A stretch of 64,000 bases of DNA. Origin: Geminicoccaceae bacterium (GTDB lineage Bacteria > Pseudomonadota > Alphaproteobacteria > Geminicoccales > Geminicoccaceae). The notes under the pieces were generated by a model. That model was not told where the DNA came from and searched no databases. It saw nothing but the letters and a program-made list of their open reading frames with translations. Shown here in pieces: positions 34,920-46,166 of the stretch. Positions within the stretch are counted from its first letter, which is position 1; each line of letters starts with the position of its first letter. The stretch is from NCBI GenBank assembly GCA_028279345.1, contig JANQNY010000046.1, forward strand, positions 1 through 64,000, written 5' to 3'. Both the position numbers and the translations under genes were made by a program.

Positions 34920-35829
34920 GGCGAGCGGCGAGCAGCGCGAGGAAGACCACGAGCCCGACGTCGCGATGCCGTCGGAACTGCGCCAGGCAAGCTTGGGCAT
35001 CGTCGATTTCGAGCCGGCGTACGCTGAGAAGGAGCAGCGCGGCGATGACGGCAACGCCGAGATAGGCCACCGGGCCGCTTTCGATCTGCCAGAGGACGAC
35101 CGCGAGGAGGACCGCCATTGCGGCATAGAAGCCGCCGATCCATGGGCGCGAGCGATCACCGAAGAGCCGTGCCGTCGACTTGATGCCGACCAGCGCGTCG
35201 TCCTCCTTGTCCTGGTGCGCGTAGATCGTGTCGTAGCCCAAGGTCCAGGCGACGCCGGCGGCGTAGAGCAGCAGCGCTGGCGCCTCGAGGGCACCCGCAG
35301 CGGCCGTGTAGCCGACCAGCGCGCCCCAGTTGAAGGTGATCCCCAAGAACGCCTGGGGCCACCACGTCAACCGCTTCATGAAGGGGTAGATGAGGACGAG
35401 CGGCACGGACAGCCAGCCGACGAGCTGCGCCGTCGGGTTGAGGCTCAACAGCACGAGCAGCCCCACGGCACATTGCACGAGCACAAAGCCTACGGCCTCA
35501 GCGACGCTCACCCGGCCGGAAGGGAGTGGGCGGGTCGCCGTGCGCGCAACGTGACCGTCGAGGTCACGGTCGACGATGTCGTTGACGGTGCAACCGGCAC
35601 CGCGCATGGCGAACGCACCAAGGAGGAAGAGCGGCATGAGCCACCAGGCGAACGGTCCCGGCGCGATGGCCACGCCCCAGGCGCATGGCCAAAACAGAAG
35701 CCACGCACCGATGGGCCGGTCCCAACGCGCGAGCTCACCGAGGGCGCGCCGCTTCGACGACCAGTGCGCGAGGCGATCGTGCTCGCGATCGCGAATGAGG
35801 CTTTCGCTGTCTGACATGGGGCGCTTCAT
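34909..35829 (-). CDS. ubiA: 4-hydroxybenzoate polyprenyltransferase
   Basis: 306-residue integral membrane enzyme that joins the polyprenyl tail to 4-hydroxybenzoate in ubiquinone synthesis. First Asp-rich motif NDIVDRDLDGHVARTATRP near 80 and second motif DTIYAHQDKEDD near 195 bind the prenyl diphosphate through magnesium. About eight membrane helices. The start is uncertain: the ATG at 35829 is used, while ATGs at 35817 and 35862 are also in frame, the last overlapping the divergent rsmE start. Ubiquinone feeds the electron chain ending in the oxidase encoded 3 kb away. Confidence 0.9.
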   Translation of the reverse strand: MKRPMSDSESLIRDREHDRLAHWSSKRRALGELARWDRPIGAWLLFWPCAWGVAIAPGPFAWWLMPLFLLGAFAMRGAGCTVNDIVDRDLDGHVARTATRPLPSGRVSVAEAVGFVLVQCAVGLLVLLSLNPTAQLVGWLSVPLVLIYPFMKRLTWWPQAFLGITFNWGALVGYTAAAGALEAPALLLYAAGVAWTLGYDTIYAHQDKEDDALVGIKSTARLFGDRSRPWIGGFYAAMAVLLAVVLWQIESGPVAYLGVAVIAALLLLSVRRLEIDDAQACLAQFRRHRDVGLVVFLALLAARLGP

Positions 35830-35860
35830 AACACGCCGCGACGGGGCGTAAACGGGAGCC

Positions 35861-36577
35861 ATGTCGACGCGGACCCGGCGGCTCTTCAGTGTTGCCGACC
35901 TGGCGCAGGGCGCCCGGATCGAGCTCGAAACGGGCCAAGCGCATCAGCTCCGCCATGTCCTGCGGCAGCGGAGCGGCGATGTCGTGCACCTTTTCAACAA
36001 CCGCAACGGCGAGTGGCGGGCGAGGCTGGAGATCGAGCGCCGGGCCGTCTCGGCAATGGTGGTCGAGCAAGTCCGACCACCCGGGGCCGAGCCGGGCCCG
36101 ACGCTGGCCTTCGCGGCGCTCAAGCGCAGCAGGCTGGAGCTGGTCGTCGAGAAGGCGTGCGAGCTGGGCGCCGCGGCCTTGCAGCCGCTCGTCACCGAGC
36201 GCAGCGTCGTCGATCGCCTCAATGTCGAGCGCGTCGGCTCGATCCTGCGGGAGGCCGCCGAGCAGTGCGAGCGGCTGAGCGTCCCGACCCTCCACCAACT
36301 AGCACCACTCGGCGATTGGCTGCGGGCGCGCCCCGAGACCCCGCCGCTCTATGCTGCTCTGGAGCGGTGCGCCGCACCCGGCCTGGACGAGGCTCTGAGG
36401 ACGCACGGAGCGGGCGATCTCCTGGTCGGCCCCGAGGGCGGCTTCTCGGTAAAGGAGTGCGCGCTCCTCACCGATCGCCCGGGAGTCGTCACCATCAGCC
36501 TCGGTCCCCGCATCCTCCGCGCCGAAACGGCCGCGATCGCGGGTCTGGGCGTCATGGCCATCCGGATGTCGCGTTGA
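35861..36577 (+). CDS. rsmE: 16S rRNA (uracil(1498)-N(3))-methyltransferase RsmE
   Basis: 238-residue SPOUT-class methyltransferase. N-terminal PUA-like RNA-binding part with HQLRHVLRQRSGD near 29, then the knotted domain: KRSRLELVVEKACELGA near 88, ERSVV near 113, LLVGPEGGFS near 187 and the knot segment LGPRILRAETA near 216. Methylates U1498 in the small ribosomal subunit. Divergent from ubiA; the DUF3422 gene follows downstream. Promoters for both must lie in the very short gap or within the ubiA 5' end. Confidence 0.93.
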   Translation: MSTRTRRLFSVADLAQGARIELETGQAHQLRHVLRQRSGDVVHLFNNRNGEWRARLEIERRAVSAMVVEQVRPPGAEPGPTLAFAALKRSRLELVVEKACELGAAALQPLVTERSVVDRLNVERVGSILREAAEQCERLSVPTLHQLAPLGDWLRARPETPPLYAALERCAAPGLDEALRTHGAGDLLVGPEGGFSVKECALLTDRPGVVTISLGPRILRAETAAIAGLGVMAIRMSR

Positions 36578-36627
36578 CGCCGCAGGGCCATTTGCGGCTC
36601 ATTCGCGGCTTAACTCGGAGAGCGCTG

Positions 36628-37926
36628 TTGGACGATCAGCCGTCGGCGACCATCCTGCCTCAGTTGCACGACGATCGTGCCGCCATCGTCGCGGAGATCC
36701 ACAACCGCCCGCAGCCCGAGCTGGCCGCGCCGGCGCGCATGAGCCACTTGGCGTTGCAGTCGTCAAATGACGCCAAAGCGGAGGAGCGCCGGCTACTTGC
36801 CGAGCTGTGCAGCGCCTACAGTGCGCTGCCACCCGCCGAGGACGCGCTCTACCACGTCGCGCGGCTGGGCGAGTTGCAGCTGCGATGGGAGCGCCACACG
36901 GAGTTCTCGACCTTCACGCTGATCCGTGAGGGTCCGTTCACGGCGCCTTTCGAGGAGACGGCGCTCAAGCTGTTTGCCAAGCCGTGGCTGGAACGGCTGC
37001 CCGGCCGCCTGGTCGCCGCCAACCACGTGGCGGCGCTCGCCGACGATGCGCCTATGCCCGACCGAGAACGGCTGAGCGAGCTGTTCGAGGGCCATCATCT
37101 GCTGAGCGGCCGCATCCAGAACGAAGACGTGCAGCTCTGGACGAGCCTCAGGGTGCACGCCGACGGCTTCGGGCGGATTCTCGTCAAGAATGCCGGCTAC
37201 GACCGGTTCCGGCTCGGCCGCTTCGTGCAACGCACACTGGAACTCGAGACCTACCGGCTCATGGCGCTCTTGGGGCTCGTTCAGGCGCGCCGCCTGAGCG
37301 CACCGATCGATGCGCTGGAGACGCGGCTCTTGGCGCTCACCATCGGCATGCGCGACAGCCATGACGTCGCCGCGGAACGCGAGCTGCTCGGCCAGCTCTC
37401 GGACCTTGCGGCCGAGCACGCCACGCACGCTTCCGACAGCGCATTCCGCTTTGGAGCGACGCGCGCCTATGCCGAGCTCGTGCACGAGCGTCTCGACCGG
37501 CTCAAGCTGGAACGGAATGAGGACTTCGAGGTTGTCGGATCGTTTCTCAAGCGCCGGTTCGAGCCGGCGATGCGCACCTGTAGCGCCGTCGAGGAACGGA
37601 TGGCGGGGCTCGGCGAGCGGATCGGACGCGCCGCCGATCTTCTACGCACCCGTGTCGACCTGGCGCTGCAGGAGCAGAACCAAGCGCTTTTGACGTCGAT
37701 GGACCGCCGGGCGAAGCTGCAGCTGCGCTTGCAGCAGACCGTTGAGGGGCTCTCGGTGGCGGCTGTTAGCTACTACATCGTCGGGCTTTGGTCATATGTC
37801 TTGAAGCTCACGGTACCTGCGATCGGCGACAAGGGTGTGGCGATCGCGACCGGCCTCGCCGTGCCGGTGGTCATCATCGGCGTGTGGCTCGCGGTGCGAC
37901 GGTTTCGGGCGCGAATCGGCCATTGA
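36628..37926 (+). CDS. DUF3422 family protein with C-terminal membrane anchor
   Basis: 432 residues. The N-terminal part with VAEIHNRPQPEL matches the DUF3422 opening (EVHARP), then RWERHTEFSTFTL near 92 and LRVHADGFGRILV near 175. A long helical region with SDSAFRFGATRAYAELVHERLDRL near 270 leads to two C-terminal membrane helices (about 372-392 and 400-420). Thought to be a membrane-anchored helical protein related to CorA-like architecture; role unknown. The start is TTG at 36628 with GGAG seven bases before; TTG codons at 36574 and 36592 would make it longer. Confidence 0.82.
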   Translation: MDDQPSATILPQLHDDRAAIVAEIHNRPQPELAAPARMSHLALQSSNDAKAEERRLLAELCSAYSALPPAEDALYHVARLGELQLRWERHTEFSTFTLIREGPFTAPFEETALKLFAKPWLERLPGRLVAANHVAALADDAPMPDRERLSELFEGHHLLSGRIQNEDVQLWTSLRVHADGFGRILVKNAGYDRFRLGRFVQRTLELETYRLMALLGLVQARRLSAPIDALETRLLALTIGMRDSHDVAAERELLGQLSDLAAEHATHASDSAFRFGATRAYAELVHERLDRLKLERNEDFEVVGSFLKRRFEPAMRTCSAVEERMAGLGERIGRAADLLRTRVDLALQEQNQALLTSMDRRAKLQLRLQQTVEGLSVAAVSYYIVGLWSYVLKLTVPAIGDKGVAIATGLAVPVVIIGVWLAVRRFRARIGH

Positions 37927-37986
37927 GGACATCGCTTGCGACAACTGGTGCAATCGCCGGACCGACCGTCGAGGCTAGCTAGCGTC

Positions 37987-38016
37987 TTGTGATTTCCAGC
38001 ACCTCGGTGGTATTTG
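37987..38016 (+). promoter_or_regulatory. Candidate promoter of the cytochrome oxidase operon
   Basis: TTGTGA (37987-37992) and TATTTG (38011-38016) with an 18-base spacer, about 40 bases before the ctaC ATG. AAGGAG at 38048-38053 is the ribosome site. Only weak sequence match, but the position fits. Confidence 0.35.
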
Positions 38017-38057
38017 CTGCACCGCAGTGACGTGGCGTTCGTTGCCAAGGAGAGGAC

Positions 38058-40500
<2,443 letters not shown>

Positions 40501-40508
40501 TCGGCCCC

Positions 40509-41411
40509 ATGCCCGCCACCTTCGCCAATGCCGAGCTTGCCGGCCCCCGGACCCGGGACTGGTGGCTCTTGATGAAGCCCAACGTGATGCGTCTGGTGCT
40601 CTTCTCGGGCATCACGGGCCTCGTCCTGGCGCCCGGAGCGCTGCACCCCGTCTTGTTGCTCGCGGCCATATTGTGCATCGCGGTCGGCTCAGGGGCCGCG
40701 GCCGCGATCAATAACTGGTACGACGTCGACATCGACCGGTTGATGCTGCGGACGCGCCTGCGGCCCACCGCAACCGGCCGGATCGCGGCTGCCGACGCCC
40801 TCGCCTTCGGGATCACGCTCGCCATCTTCGCCGTCATGGTGATGGGGTTGGCCCTCAATTGGGTCGCGGCAGGGCTCTTGGCCTTCACCATCGGCTTCTA
40901 CGTGTTCGTCTACACGCTCTGGCTGAAGCGTCGGACGCCGCAGAACATCGTCATCGGCGGTGCTGCCGGAGCGCTTCCTCCGGTGGTGGGCTGGGCAGCG
41001 GTCACCGGCGGCGTCGATGTCCTGCCTTTGCTCATCTTCCTCATCATTTTCCTTTGGACCCCGCCGCATTTCTGGGCGCTCGCGCTCTACAGATCGCGGG
41101 ACTATGCCGCCGCCGGCGTGCCGATGCTGCCCGTGGTCGCAGGTGCGCCGGCCACGCGGTGGCACGTCGTGGCCTACACGGCCGTTCTGCTCACGGCCTC
41201 GGCACTGCCCGCGGTTCTCGCCTACACCGGCCCCATCTACGCGGTGGCGGCGCTGGGCCTAGGCGCCTACTACGCCGTGCATGTCTGGCGGCTGTGGCGC
41301 GACCCGTGCGAGCGAACGGCGATCCGCGCCTTCAAGGTCTCGATCGTCTATCTGTTCGGCATTCTGGCGGCGCTCTTGGCTGACTACGGCGCTGCGGGGT
41401 GGTGGTCGTGA
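40509..41411 (+). CDS. ctaB: Protoheme IX farnesyltransferase
   Basis: 300-residue UbiA-superfamily enzyme that converts heme b to heme o. Motifs: LMKPNVMRLVLFSGITG near 19, INNWYDVDIDRLMLRTRLRP near 66 (Asp-rich prenyl site), LWLKRRTPQNIVIGGAAGALPP near 138 and WTPPHFWALALYRSRDYAAAGVPMLP near 185. The ATG at 40509 is used; a GTG at 40497 overlapping the ctaD stop as GTGA is equally possible. Works with ctaA, five genes downstream, to make heme a. Confidence 0.94.
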   Translation: MPATFANAELAGPRTRDWWLLMKPNVMRLVLFSGITGLVLAPGALHPVLLLAAILCIAVGSGAAAAINNWYDVDIDRLMLRTRLRPTATGRIAAADALAFGITLAIFAVMVMGLALNWVAAGLLAFTIGFYVFVYTLWLKRRTPQNIVIGGAAGALPPVVGWAAVTGGVDVLPLLIFLIIFLWTPPHFWALALYRSRDYAAAGVPMLPVVAGAPATRWHVVAYTAVLLTASALPAVLAYTGPIYAVAALGLGAYYAVHVWRLWRDPCERTAIRAFKVSIVYLFGILAALLADYGAAGWWS

Positions 41412-41539
41412 CCGGCGAAACGGCCGAGTTCCGCCGCCGGCGACTGCGGCGTCGCAATCTTGCGCTGTTGGGCGTGCTGCTGGGGCTCGTAGTGCTCTTC
41501 TACCTGATCACCCTGGTCAAGATCGGGGGTAATGTCTGA
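41408..41539 (+). CDS. Small CoxF-like membrane protein of the oxidase operon
   Basis: 43-residue protein, GTG start overlapping the ctaB stop (GTGA); its TGA overlaps the ctaG ATG by one base. Highly basic N-terminus (FRRRRLRRRNLAL at about 8-20) followed by one membrane helix (about 20-37) ending ITLVKIGGNV. This layout and position are those of the tiny CoxF-type proteins found between ctaB and ctaG in alphaproteobacterial oxidase operons. A role in assembly is inferred from position. Confidence 0.75.
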   Translation: MTGETAEFRRRRLRRRNLALLGVLLGLVVLFYLITLVKIGGNV

Positions 41540-42111
41540 TGGACCGGAACCTCAAGACGGCAGGGCTGGGCGTCGGCGTCATCGTCTTCATGGTCGGCCT
41601 CACCGCGGCGGCGGTACCGCTCTACGATCTCTTTTGCCGCGTGACCGGCTATGGTGGGACGACGCAGGTCTCGGCGCAGGCGCCGGCCGACGTGCTGGAG
41701 CAGACGATCGAGATACGCTTCAACGCGGACGTCTCACCCGAACTCGGCTGGAACTTCGCGCCCGTCGAGCGGGCGATCCCCGTCAAGCTCGGCGAGAACC
41801 GGCTGGCCTTCTACACGGCCAGCAACACGACCGACCGTCCGCTGGTCGGCACCGCCACCTTCAATGTCACACCGCACCAGGCAGGACCCTACTTTTCGAA
41901 GATCGCCTGCTTCTGTTTCGAGGAGCAGGCCCTGCTACCGGGCGAAAGCGTCGAGATGCCGGTCTCGTTCTATGTCGATCCGGCGATCCTCGACGACCCC
42001 GCCGCCGCCTACCTGCAGAGCATCACGCTCTCCTACACGTTCTTCCTGGCCGAGGACGCAACCCGCGAGCTCGCAGCGGAGCGTCCATCGAACACACGGC
42101 TCGGAGGCTGA
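41539..42111 (+). CDS. ctaG: Cytochrome c oxidase assembly protein, Cox11 family
   Basis: 190-residue copper chaperone for the copper-B site of subunit I. One N-terminal membrane helix (about 9-29) and a periplasmic immunoglobulin-like domain with the copper ligands Cys124 and Cys126 in KIACFCFEEQ and the essential Cys in YDLFCRVTGYGG. Normal length. Overlaps the coxF stop by one base and is followed four bases later by ctaE. Confidence 0.95.
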   Translation: MDRNLKTAGLGVGVIVFMVGLTAAAVPLYDLFCRVTGYGGTTQVSAQAPADVLEQTIEIRFNADVSPELGWNFAPVERAIPVKLGENRLAFYTASNTTDRPLVGTATFNVTPHQAGPYFSKIACFCFEEQALLPGESVEMPVSFYVDPAILDDPAAAYLQSITLSYTFFLAEDATRELAAERPSNTRLGG

Positions 42112-42115
42112 GGCA

Positions 42116-43018
42116 GTGGCTAAACCCGCTTCGGTGATGACAGAAGACGCCCCGGTGAGCTCGACCGAGACGGCGGACCATCACCACGACGTCAAGCACG
42201 ACTTCCACCTCGTCGATCCGAGCCCCTGGCCCTTTACGGGAGCCCTCTCCGCCTTCGTCCTCACGGTCGGCGCGGTGCTGTGGATGCACGGCCTAACCTT
42301 CGGCATGGTCCTCACGCTCGCTGGGTTCGCCGGCGTCCTCGGCACGATGTTCGTCTGGTGGCGCGACGTCATCCGCGAAAGCCGGAGCGGCGCGCATAAG
42401 GAGGTCGTGAATGTCGGGCTGCGCACCGGTTTCGCGCTCTTCATCACGTCCGAGGTGTTCTTCTTCCTGGCGTTCTTCTGGGCGTTCTTCTGGGGAGCGC
42501 TGGTGCCGCCGGAGACTGTGGCCGCCTCCTGGCCACCCGAGGGTGTCCACGCGATCCCGCCCTGGGGCATTCCGCTCCTGAACACGATGCTCCTGCTCTT
42601 GTCGGGGACGACGCTCACCTGGGCGCATCACGAGGTCCGCGAAGGCAACATGAAGGCGGGGTTCCATGCTCTGCTCGTGACCGTCGCGCTGGGCTCGGTC
42701 TTCCTCGGCTTCCAGATCTACGAGTACGTCCATCTCCACCATCTCGGCATGACGCTGCAGAGCGGTGTCTTTGGCTCGACCTTCTACATGGCGACGGGCT
42801 TCCATGGCGTGCATGTGCTCGTCGGCACGGCCTTTCTGATCGTCTGTACGATGCGCGCGGCACAGCTGACAATCACACCGGAGAAGCACGTCGGCTTCGA
42901 GGCGGCGGCTTGGTACTGGCACTTTGTCGACGTCGTCTGGCTGTTTCTCTTCGTCTGCGTCTACATGTGGGGAGCGACCCATCACCTTCAGGTCGAGCCG
43001 CTCATCGACGTGTTTTGA
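42116..43018 (+). CDS. ctaE: Cytochrome c oxidase subunit III
   Basis: 300 residues, seven membrane helices. HDFHLVDPSPWPF near 27, WWRDVIRES near 81, ITSEVFFFLAFFWAFFW near 112, HEVREGNMKAG near 173 and AAAWYWHFVDVVWLFLFVCVYMWG near 265 are conserved. The N-terminus carries a His/Asp-rich soluble stretch. GTG start at 42116 chosen for GGAGG eight bases before; an ATG lies seven codons in. Stabilises the catalytic core. Confidence 0.95.
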   Translation: MAKPASVMTEDAPVSSTETADHHHDVKHDFHLVDPSPWPFTGALSAFVLTVGAVLWMHGLTFGMVLTLAGFAGVLGTMFVWWRDVIRESRSGAHKEVVNVGLRTGFALFITSEVFFFLAFFWAFFWGALVPPETVAASWPPEGVHAIPPWGIPLLNTMLLLLSGTTLTWAHHEVREGNMKAGFHALLVTVALGSVFLGFQIYEYVHLHHLGMTLQSGVFGSTFYMATGFHGVHVLVGTAFLIVCTMRAAQLTITPEKHVGFEAAAWYWHFVDVVWLFLFVCVYMWGATHHLQVEPLIDVF

Positions 43019-43050
43019 GCCGCGCCGCACGAGCGGCGCCGGGTGAGCCC

Positions 43051-43755
43051 ATGCCCGCCTTCCGCCCCGGGCTCTGGCCGACGCTGACCGTCCTGTTCGC
43101 GCTACCCGTGTTGCTCATGCTCGGCACCTGGCAGGTCAAACGCTTGGAGTGGAAGTCCGAGCTTATCGCCTCGATGGAGGCGAGGAGCACGGCGCCACCG
43201 ACGGCCTTGCCATCGAATACCGCGCTCGAGCCCACGCTCGACTACCGCCACGTCGAGGTGCAGGCGACGCTGCAATCCGAGCCGGCACTCCGCTTCGGTC
43301 TGACCCGCCTCCAAGGCGCGCCCGCCCACAACGTGCTGCAGCTCGCCACCTTGGCCGACGGACGCCATCTCGTCGTTGACCGCGGCGCCGTGTCCGCCGA
43401 CACCGCCCTGCCGCCGACCCCCGAGGGGGAGCGAACGCTCGACGGATATGTTCGCTGGATCGGCGATGACGAGCGGCAGTGGCCCGTGCCACCGAACGAG
43501 CCTGACGCCAATCGCTGGTATTGGTACGACCGGGCGGCGCTCGAAGACGTCTTTGGCGTGCAACTGCTGCCGGTCGTGCTGGTCCTTGCGCCGACGAGCA
43601 CCTCGTTGCAACCGGCCGCGCCCGTGCCACAGCCGCTCGCCATCGACCTGCCCAACAATCATCTGGGCTACGCAATCACCTGGTACGGCCTCGCCGTGTC
43701 GCTCGTCGTCATCTACGGCGTCTACGGCCACCAACGCGGAAAGGGAAACGCTTGA
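43051..43755 (+). CDS. SURF1 family oxidase assembly protein
   Basis: 234 residues, membrane helices at both ends (about 7-26 and 205-226) with a loop domain between, as in SURF1, which helps insert heme a into subunit I. Motifs LGTWQVKRLEWK near 24, LDYRHVEVQA near 63, VDRGAVS near 109 and the C-terminal NNHLGYAITWYGLAVSLVVIY. The stop overlaps the ctaA TTG as TTGA. Confidence 0.92.
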   Translation: MPAFRPGLWPTLTVLFALPVLLMLGTWQVKRLEWKSELIASMEARSTAPPTALPSNTALEPTLDYRHVEVQATLQSEPALRFGLTRLQGAPAHNVLQLATLADGRHLVVDRGAVSADTALPPTPEGERTLDGYVRWIGDDERQWPVPPNEPDANRWYWYDRAALEDVFGVQLLPVVLVLAPTSTSLQPAAPVPQPLAIDLPNNHLGYAITWYGLAVSLVVIYGVYGHQRGKGNA

Positions 43756-44705
43756 AGGCGCTGCGCTGGACCCTCGGCCTCGCCCTCGCCACCACCTACG
43801 TCCTCATCGTCCTGGGCGGCTGGGTGCGGGCCACGAACAGCGGCCTATCCTGCCCCGACTGGCCCACCTGCTATGGCCAGTGGGTGGTCACGCCCGCCGA
43901 CTTCGAAGCCCTGGGAGATGTGGGCTACACGTATCTGCAGGTCATGCTCGAGTGGGTGCATCGGGCGATCGCCGGCTTCGTCGTGGGCCCGCTCATCCTG
44001 GCGGCACTCGTGATGAGCCTCGTGCTGCGCCGACGCCGCCCCGAGCTGGTGAGCTGGTGCGTCCTGCTCGTCGTGCTGCTCCTGATCCAGGCCAAGCTCG
44101 GCGGGATCACAGTGTTCGACGCGAACAGCCCCTGGTCGGTGGCGCTGCATCTCGGCAATGCGCTTCTGGTCTTCGCCGTCACCGCCAAGATCTTCGTGGC
44201 GACCGGCCCGCGTCCGGCGCAGGCCATGGGTGAAGCGCCAAGGCTCTTGGCTGCCGGCGCTTGGCTGGCGGCGCTCTTGACGATGATCGCCGCGGCCGTC
44301 ACGGCCAAGAGCGGTGCCAGCCTCGCCTGCTACACGTGGCCCGACTGCAATGGCGCCTGGCTACCGCCACTCAACGACCCGCTCGTCCGCGTGCACTTCT
44401 TTCATCGCGCGCTGGCCCTCATCACGACGACGCTCGTCCTGCTGCTGCTCTGGGTGGGCTGGCGTCAGGGCGATGCCTCGACCCGACGGGTTCTGTTGCT
44501 GCTGCCGCTTCTGGTGCTCACGCAGGCCGGCATCGGCGCGCTCGTCATCGTGCTGCACGTGCCGATCTGGACGGCGGTGCTGCACCAGGCGGTCGGTGTG
44601 CTGCTGTTCTTAGTCTTGAGCCATCTGCTCTGGCGCATCCGCGCGGCGCCGCGTCCCGCGTTGGAGCTCGGCGAGGAAAGTCATGCAAGCCTACAACGCG
44701 CTTGA
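43752..44705 (+). CDS. ctaA: Heme A synthase, COX15/CtaA family
   Basis: 317-residue membrane enzyme that oxidises heme o to heme a. Eight helices in two similar halves. It has a cysteine pair in each half: Cys34 and Cys40 (SCPDWPTC) and Cys193 and Cys199 (ACYTWPDC). Heme-ligating histidines lie in LEWVHRAIAG and HLGNALLVF in the first half, HFFHRALAL and LHQAVGVLL in the second. The cysteine pairs are the pattern of Bacillus-type rather than the common alphaproteobacterial CtaA. TTG start overlapping the SURF1 stop. Overlaps the following peptidase gene by 23 bases. Confidence 0.88.
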   Translation: MKALRWTLGLALATTYVLIVLGGWVRATNSGLSCPDWPTCYGQWVVTPADFEALGDVGYTYLQVMLEWVHRAIAGFVVGPLILAALVMSLVLRRRRPELVSWCVLLVVLLLIQAKLGGITVFDANSPWSVALHLGNALLVFAVTAKIFVATGPRPAQAMGEAPRLLAAGAWLAALLTMIAAAVTAKSGASLACYTWPDCNGAWLPPLNDPLVRVHFFHRALALITTTLVLLLLWVGWRQGDASTRRVLLLLPLLVLTQAGIGALVIVLHVPIWTAVLHQAVGVLLFLVLSHLLWRIRAAPRPALELGEESHASLQRA

Positions 44706-46161
44706 GCGGCGCTTCGCGCGTCTCGCCGCCCTCGGTCACGCGCTCTCGATCCTCTCCTGGGACCGCTCGGTGATGATGCCGCACGCGAGCAATGCCGGCC
44801 GCAGCGACACGCTCGCCGAACTGGAGGTCATGGCGCACGAGCTGCTGGTCGACCCTGTGGTCGCGGGTGACCTCGCGCAAGCCGAAGCGGCGCCCCCGAG
44901 CGACCCGTGGCAGGCCGCCAATCTCGCGGAGATGCGCCGGGCGCATCGGCGCGCCACCGCTGTGCCTGCCGCCCTGGTGGCGGCGCTCTCGCATGCCACG
45001 GCGCGCTGCGAGATGACCTGGCGCGCCGCGCGTCCGCAGGGGGATTTCGCGCTGATCGAGGCCGAGCTTACCGAGGTCGTGGCCCGCACCCGCGAAGCCG
45101 CCATCGCCAAGGGCGAAGCGTTGGGACTGGCACCCTACGACGCGCTGCTCGACGACTTTCAGCCCGGCCTGCAGCGCGCCCATATCGAGCCGATCTTCGC
45201 GACGTTGAGCGAGGCCTTAAGGCCGCGCCTTGAGCGCATCCTGGAGCGCCAAGACGTGCCACTACGGCCCGCTGGCCCCTTTCCGGCCGAACGCCAACGC
45301 GAGATCGCGATCAACCTGATGGGCAGGCTCGGCTTCGACTTCAACCACGGCCGCCTGGACGAGAGCGCGCATCCCTTCTGCGGCGGAAACCCCGACGACA
45401 TCCGGATGACCACGCGTTGGGACGAGGCGGACGTGGTGACGGGCCTCATGGCCGTGCTGCACGAGACCGGTCACGCGCTCTACGAGACGGGGCTGCCGTT
45501 CGACTGGCGCCAGCAGCCCGTCGGACGCTCCGGCGGCATGGCGCTGCACGAGAGCCAGTCGCTCCTGATCGAGATGCAGGCGTGCCGCTCGCCGGCGTTC
45601 GTCGCCTTTCTAGGGCCGCAGTTGAGGGCGGCGTTCGGTGACGACCCGGCGCTCACCGATGCCAATCTGGAACGCGTCTACCATCACGTTCACCCGGGCC
45701 TGATCCGCGTCGATGCCGACGAGGTCACCTATCCGCTGCACATCATTCTGCGCTACCGCCTGGAGCAGGCGCTCATCGACGGCACGCTCCGCGTTGCCGA
45801 TCTGCCCGAAGCCTGGAACGCTCAGATGAGCGAGCTTCTGGGTGTGACGCCGCCGAACGATGGCGTGGGCTGTCTCCAGGACATCCACTGGCCCGCCGGC
45901 GCCTTCGGCTACTTTCCGAGCTATTCGCTGGGCGCGCTGCTCGCGGCACAGTTCTACGAGGCAGCGCACGTGGCGCTGCCGGAACTCGACGCCGATCTCA
46001 TGGAGGGCAATGTCGAGAAGCTGGTAGATTGGCTAAGGGCCAACATCCATAGTCGCGCCCGCTCGGTGCCGTTCGACCAGCTCGTGACCGAAGCGACCGG
46101 CGCACCGCTGGGCATCGACGCCTTCGTCCGGCACGTCAATCGACGCTATCCGACGAGCTGA
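44683..46161 (+). CDS. M32 family metallo-carboxypeptidase (carboxypeptidase Taq)
   Basis: 492 residues, normal length. Zinc motif HETGH with His260, Glu261 and His264, and the downstream ligand Glu in HESQSLLIE near 288. Family motifs DIRMTTRWDE near 236, HPGLIRVDADEVTYPLHIILRY near 336 and GYFPSYSLGALLAAQFYE near 407 are all present. Cytosolic, removes C-terminal residues. It overlaps ctaA by 23 bases, so it is transcribed with the oxidase operon, although no link in function is known. Confidence 0.93.
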   Translation: MQAYNALERRFARLAALGHALSILSWDRSVMMPHASNAGRSDTLAELEVMAHELLVDPVVAGDLAQAEAAPPSDPWQAANLAEMRRAHRRATAVPAALVAALSHATARCEMTWRAARPQGDFALIEAELTEVVARTREAAIAKGEALGLAPYDALLDDFQPGLQRAHIEPIFATLSEALRPRLERILERQDVPLRPAGPFPAERQREIAINLMGRLGFDFNHGRLDESAHPFCGGNPDDIRMTTRWDEADVVTGLMAVLHETGHALYETGLPFDWRQQPVGRSGGMALHESQSLLIEMQACRSPAFVAFLGPQLRAAFGDDPALTDANLERVYHHVHPGLIRVDADEVTYPLHIILRYRLEQALIDGTLRVADLPEAWNAQMSELLGVTPPNDGVGCLQDIHWPAGAFGYFPSYSLGALLAAQFYEAAHVALPELDADLMEGNVEKLVDWLRANIHSRARSVPFDQLVTEATGAPLGIDAFVRHVNRRYPTS

Positions 46162-46166
46162 GCAGC

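Noticed and set aside
34920-35294. Upstream extension of the YcjX frame through ubiA
   Set aside because: Antisense-like Arg/Ser-rich sequence without similarity to the family; the TTG at 34919 gives the normal length.
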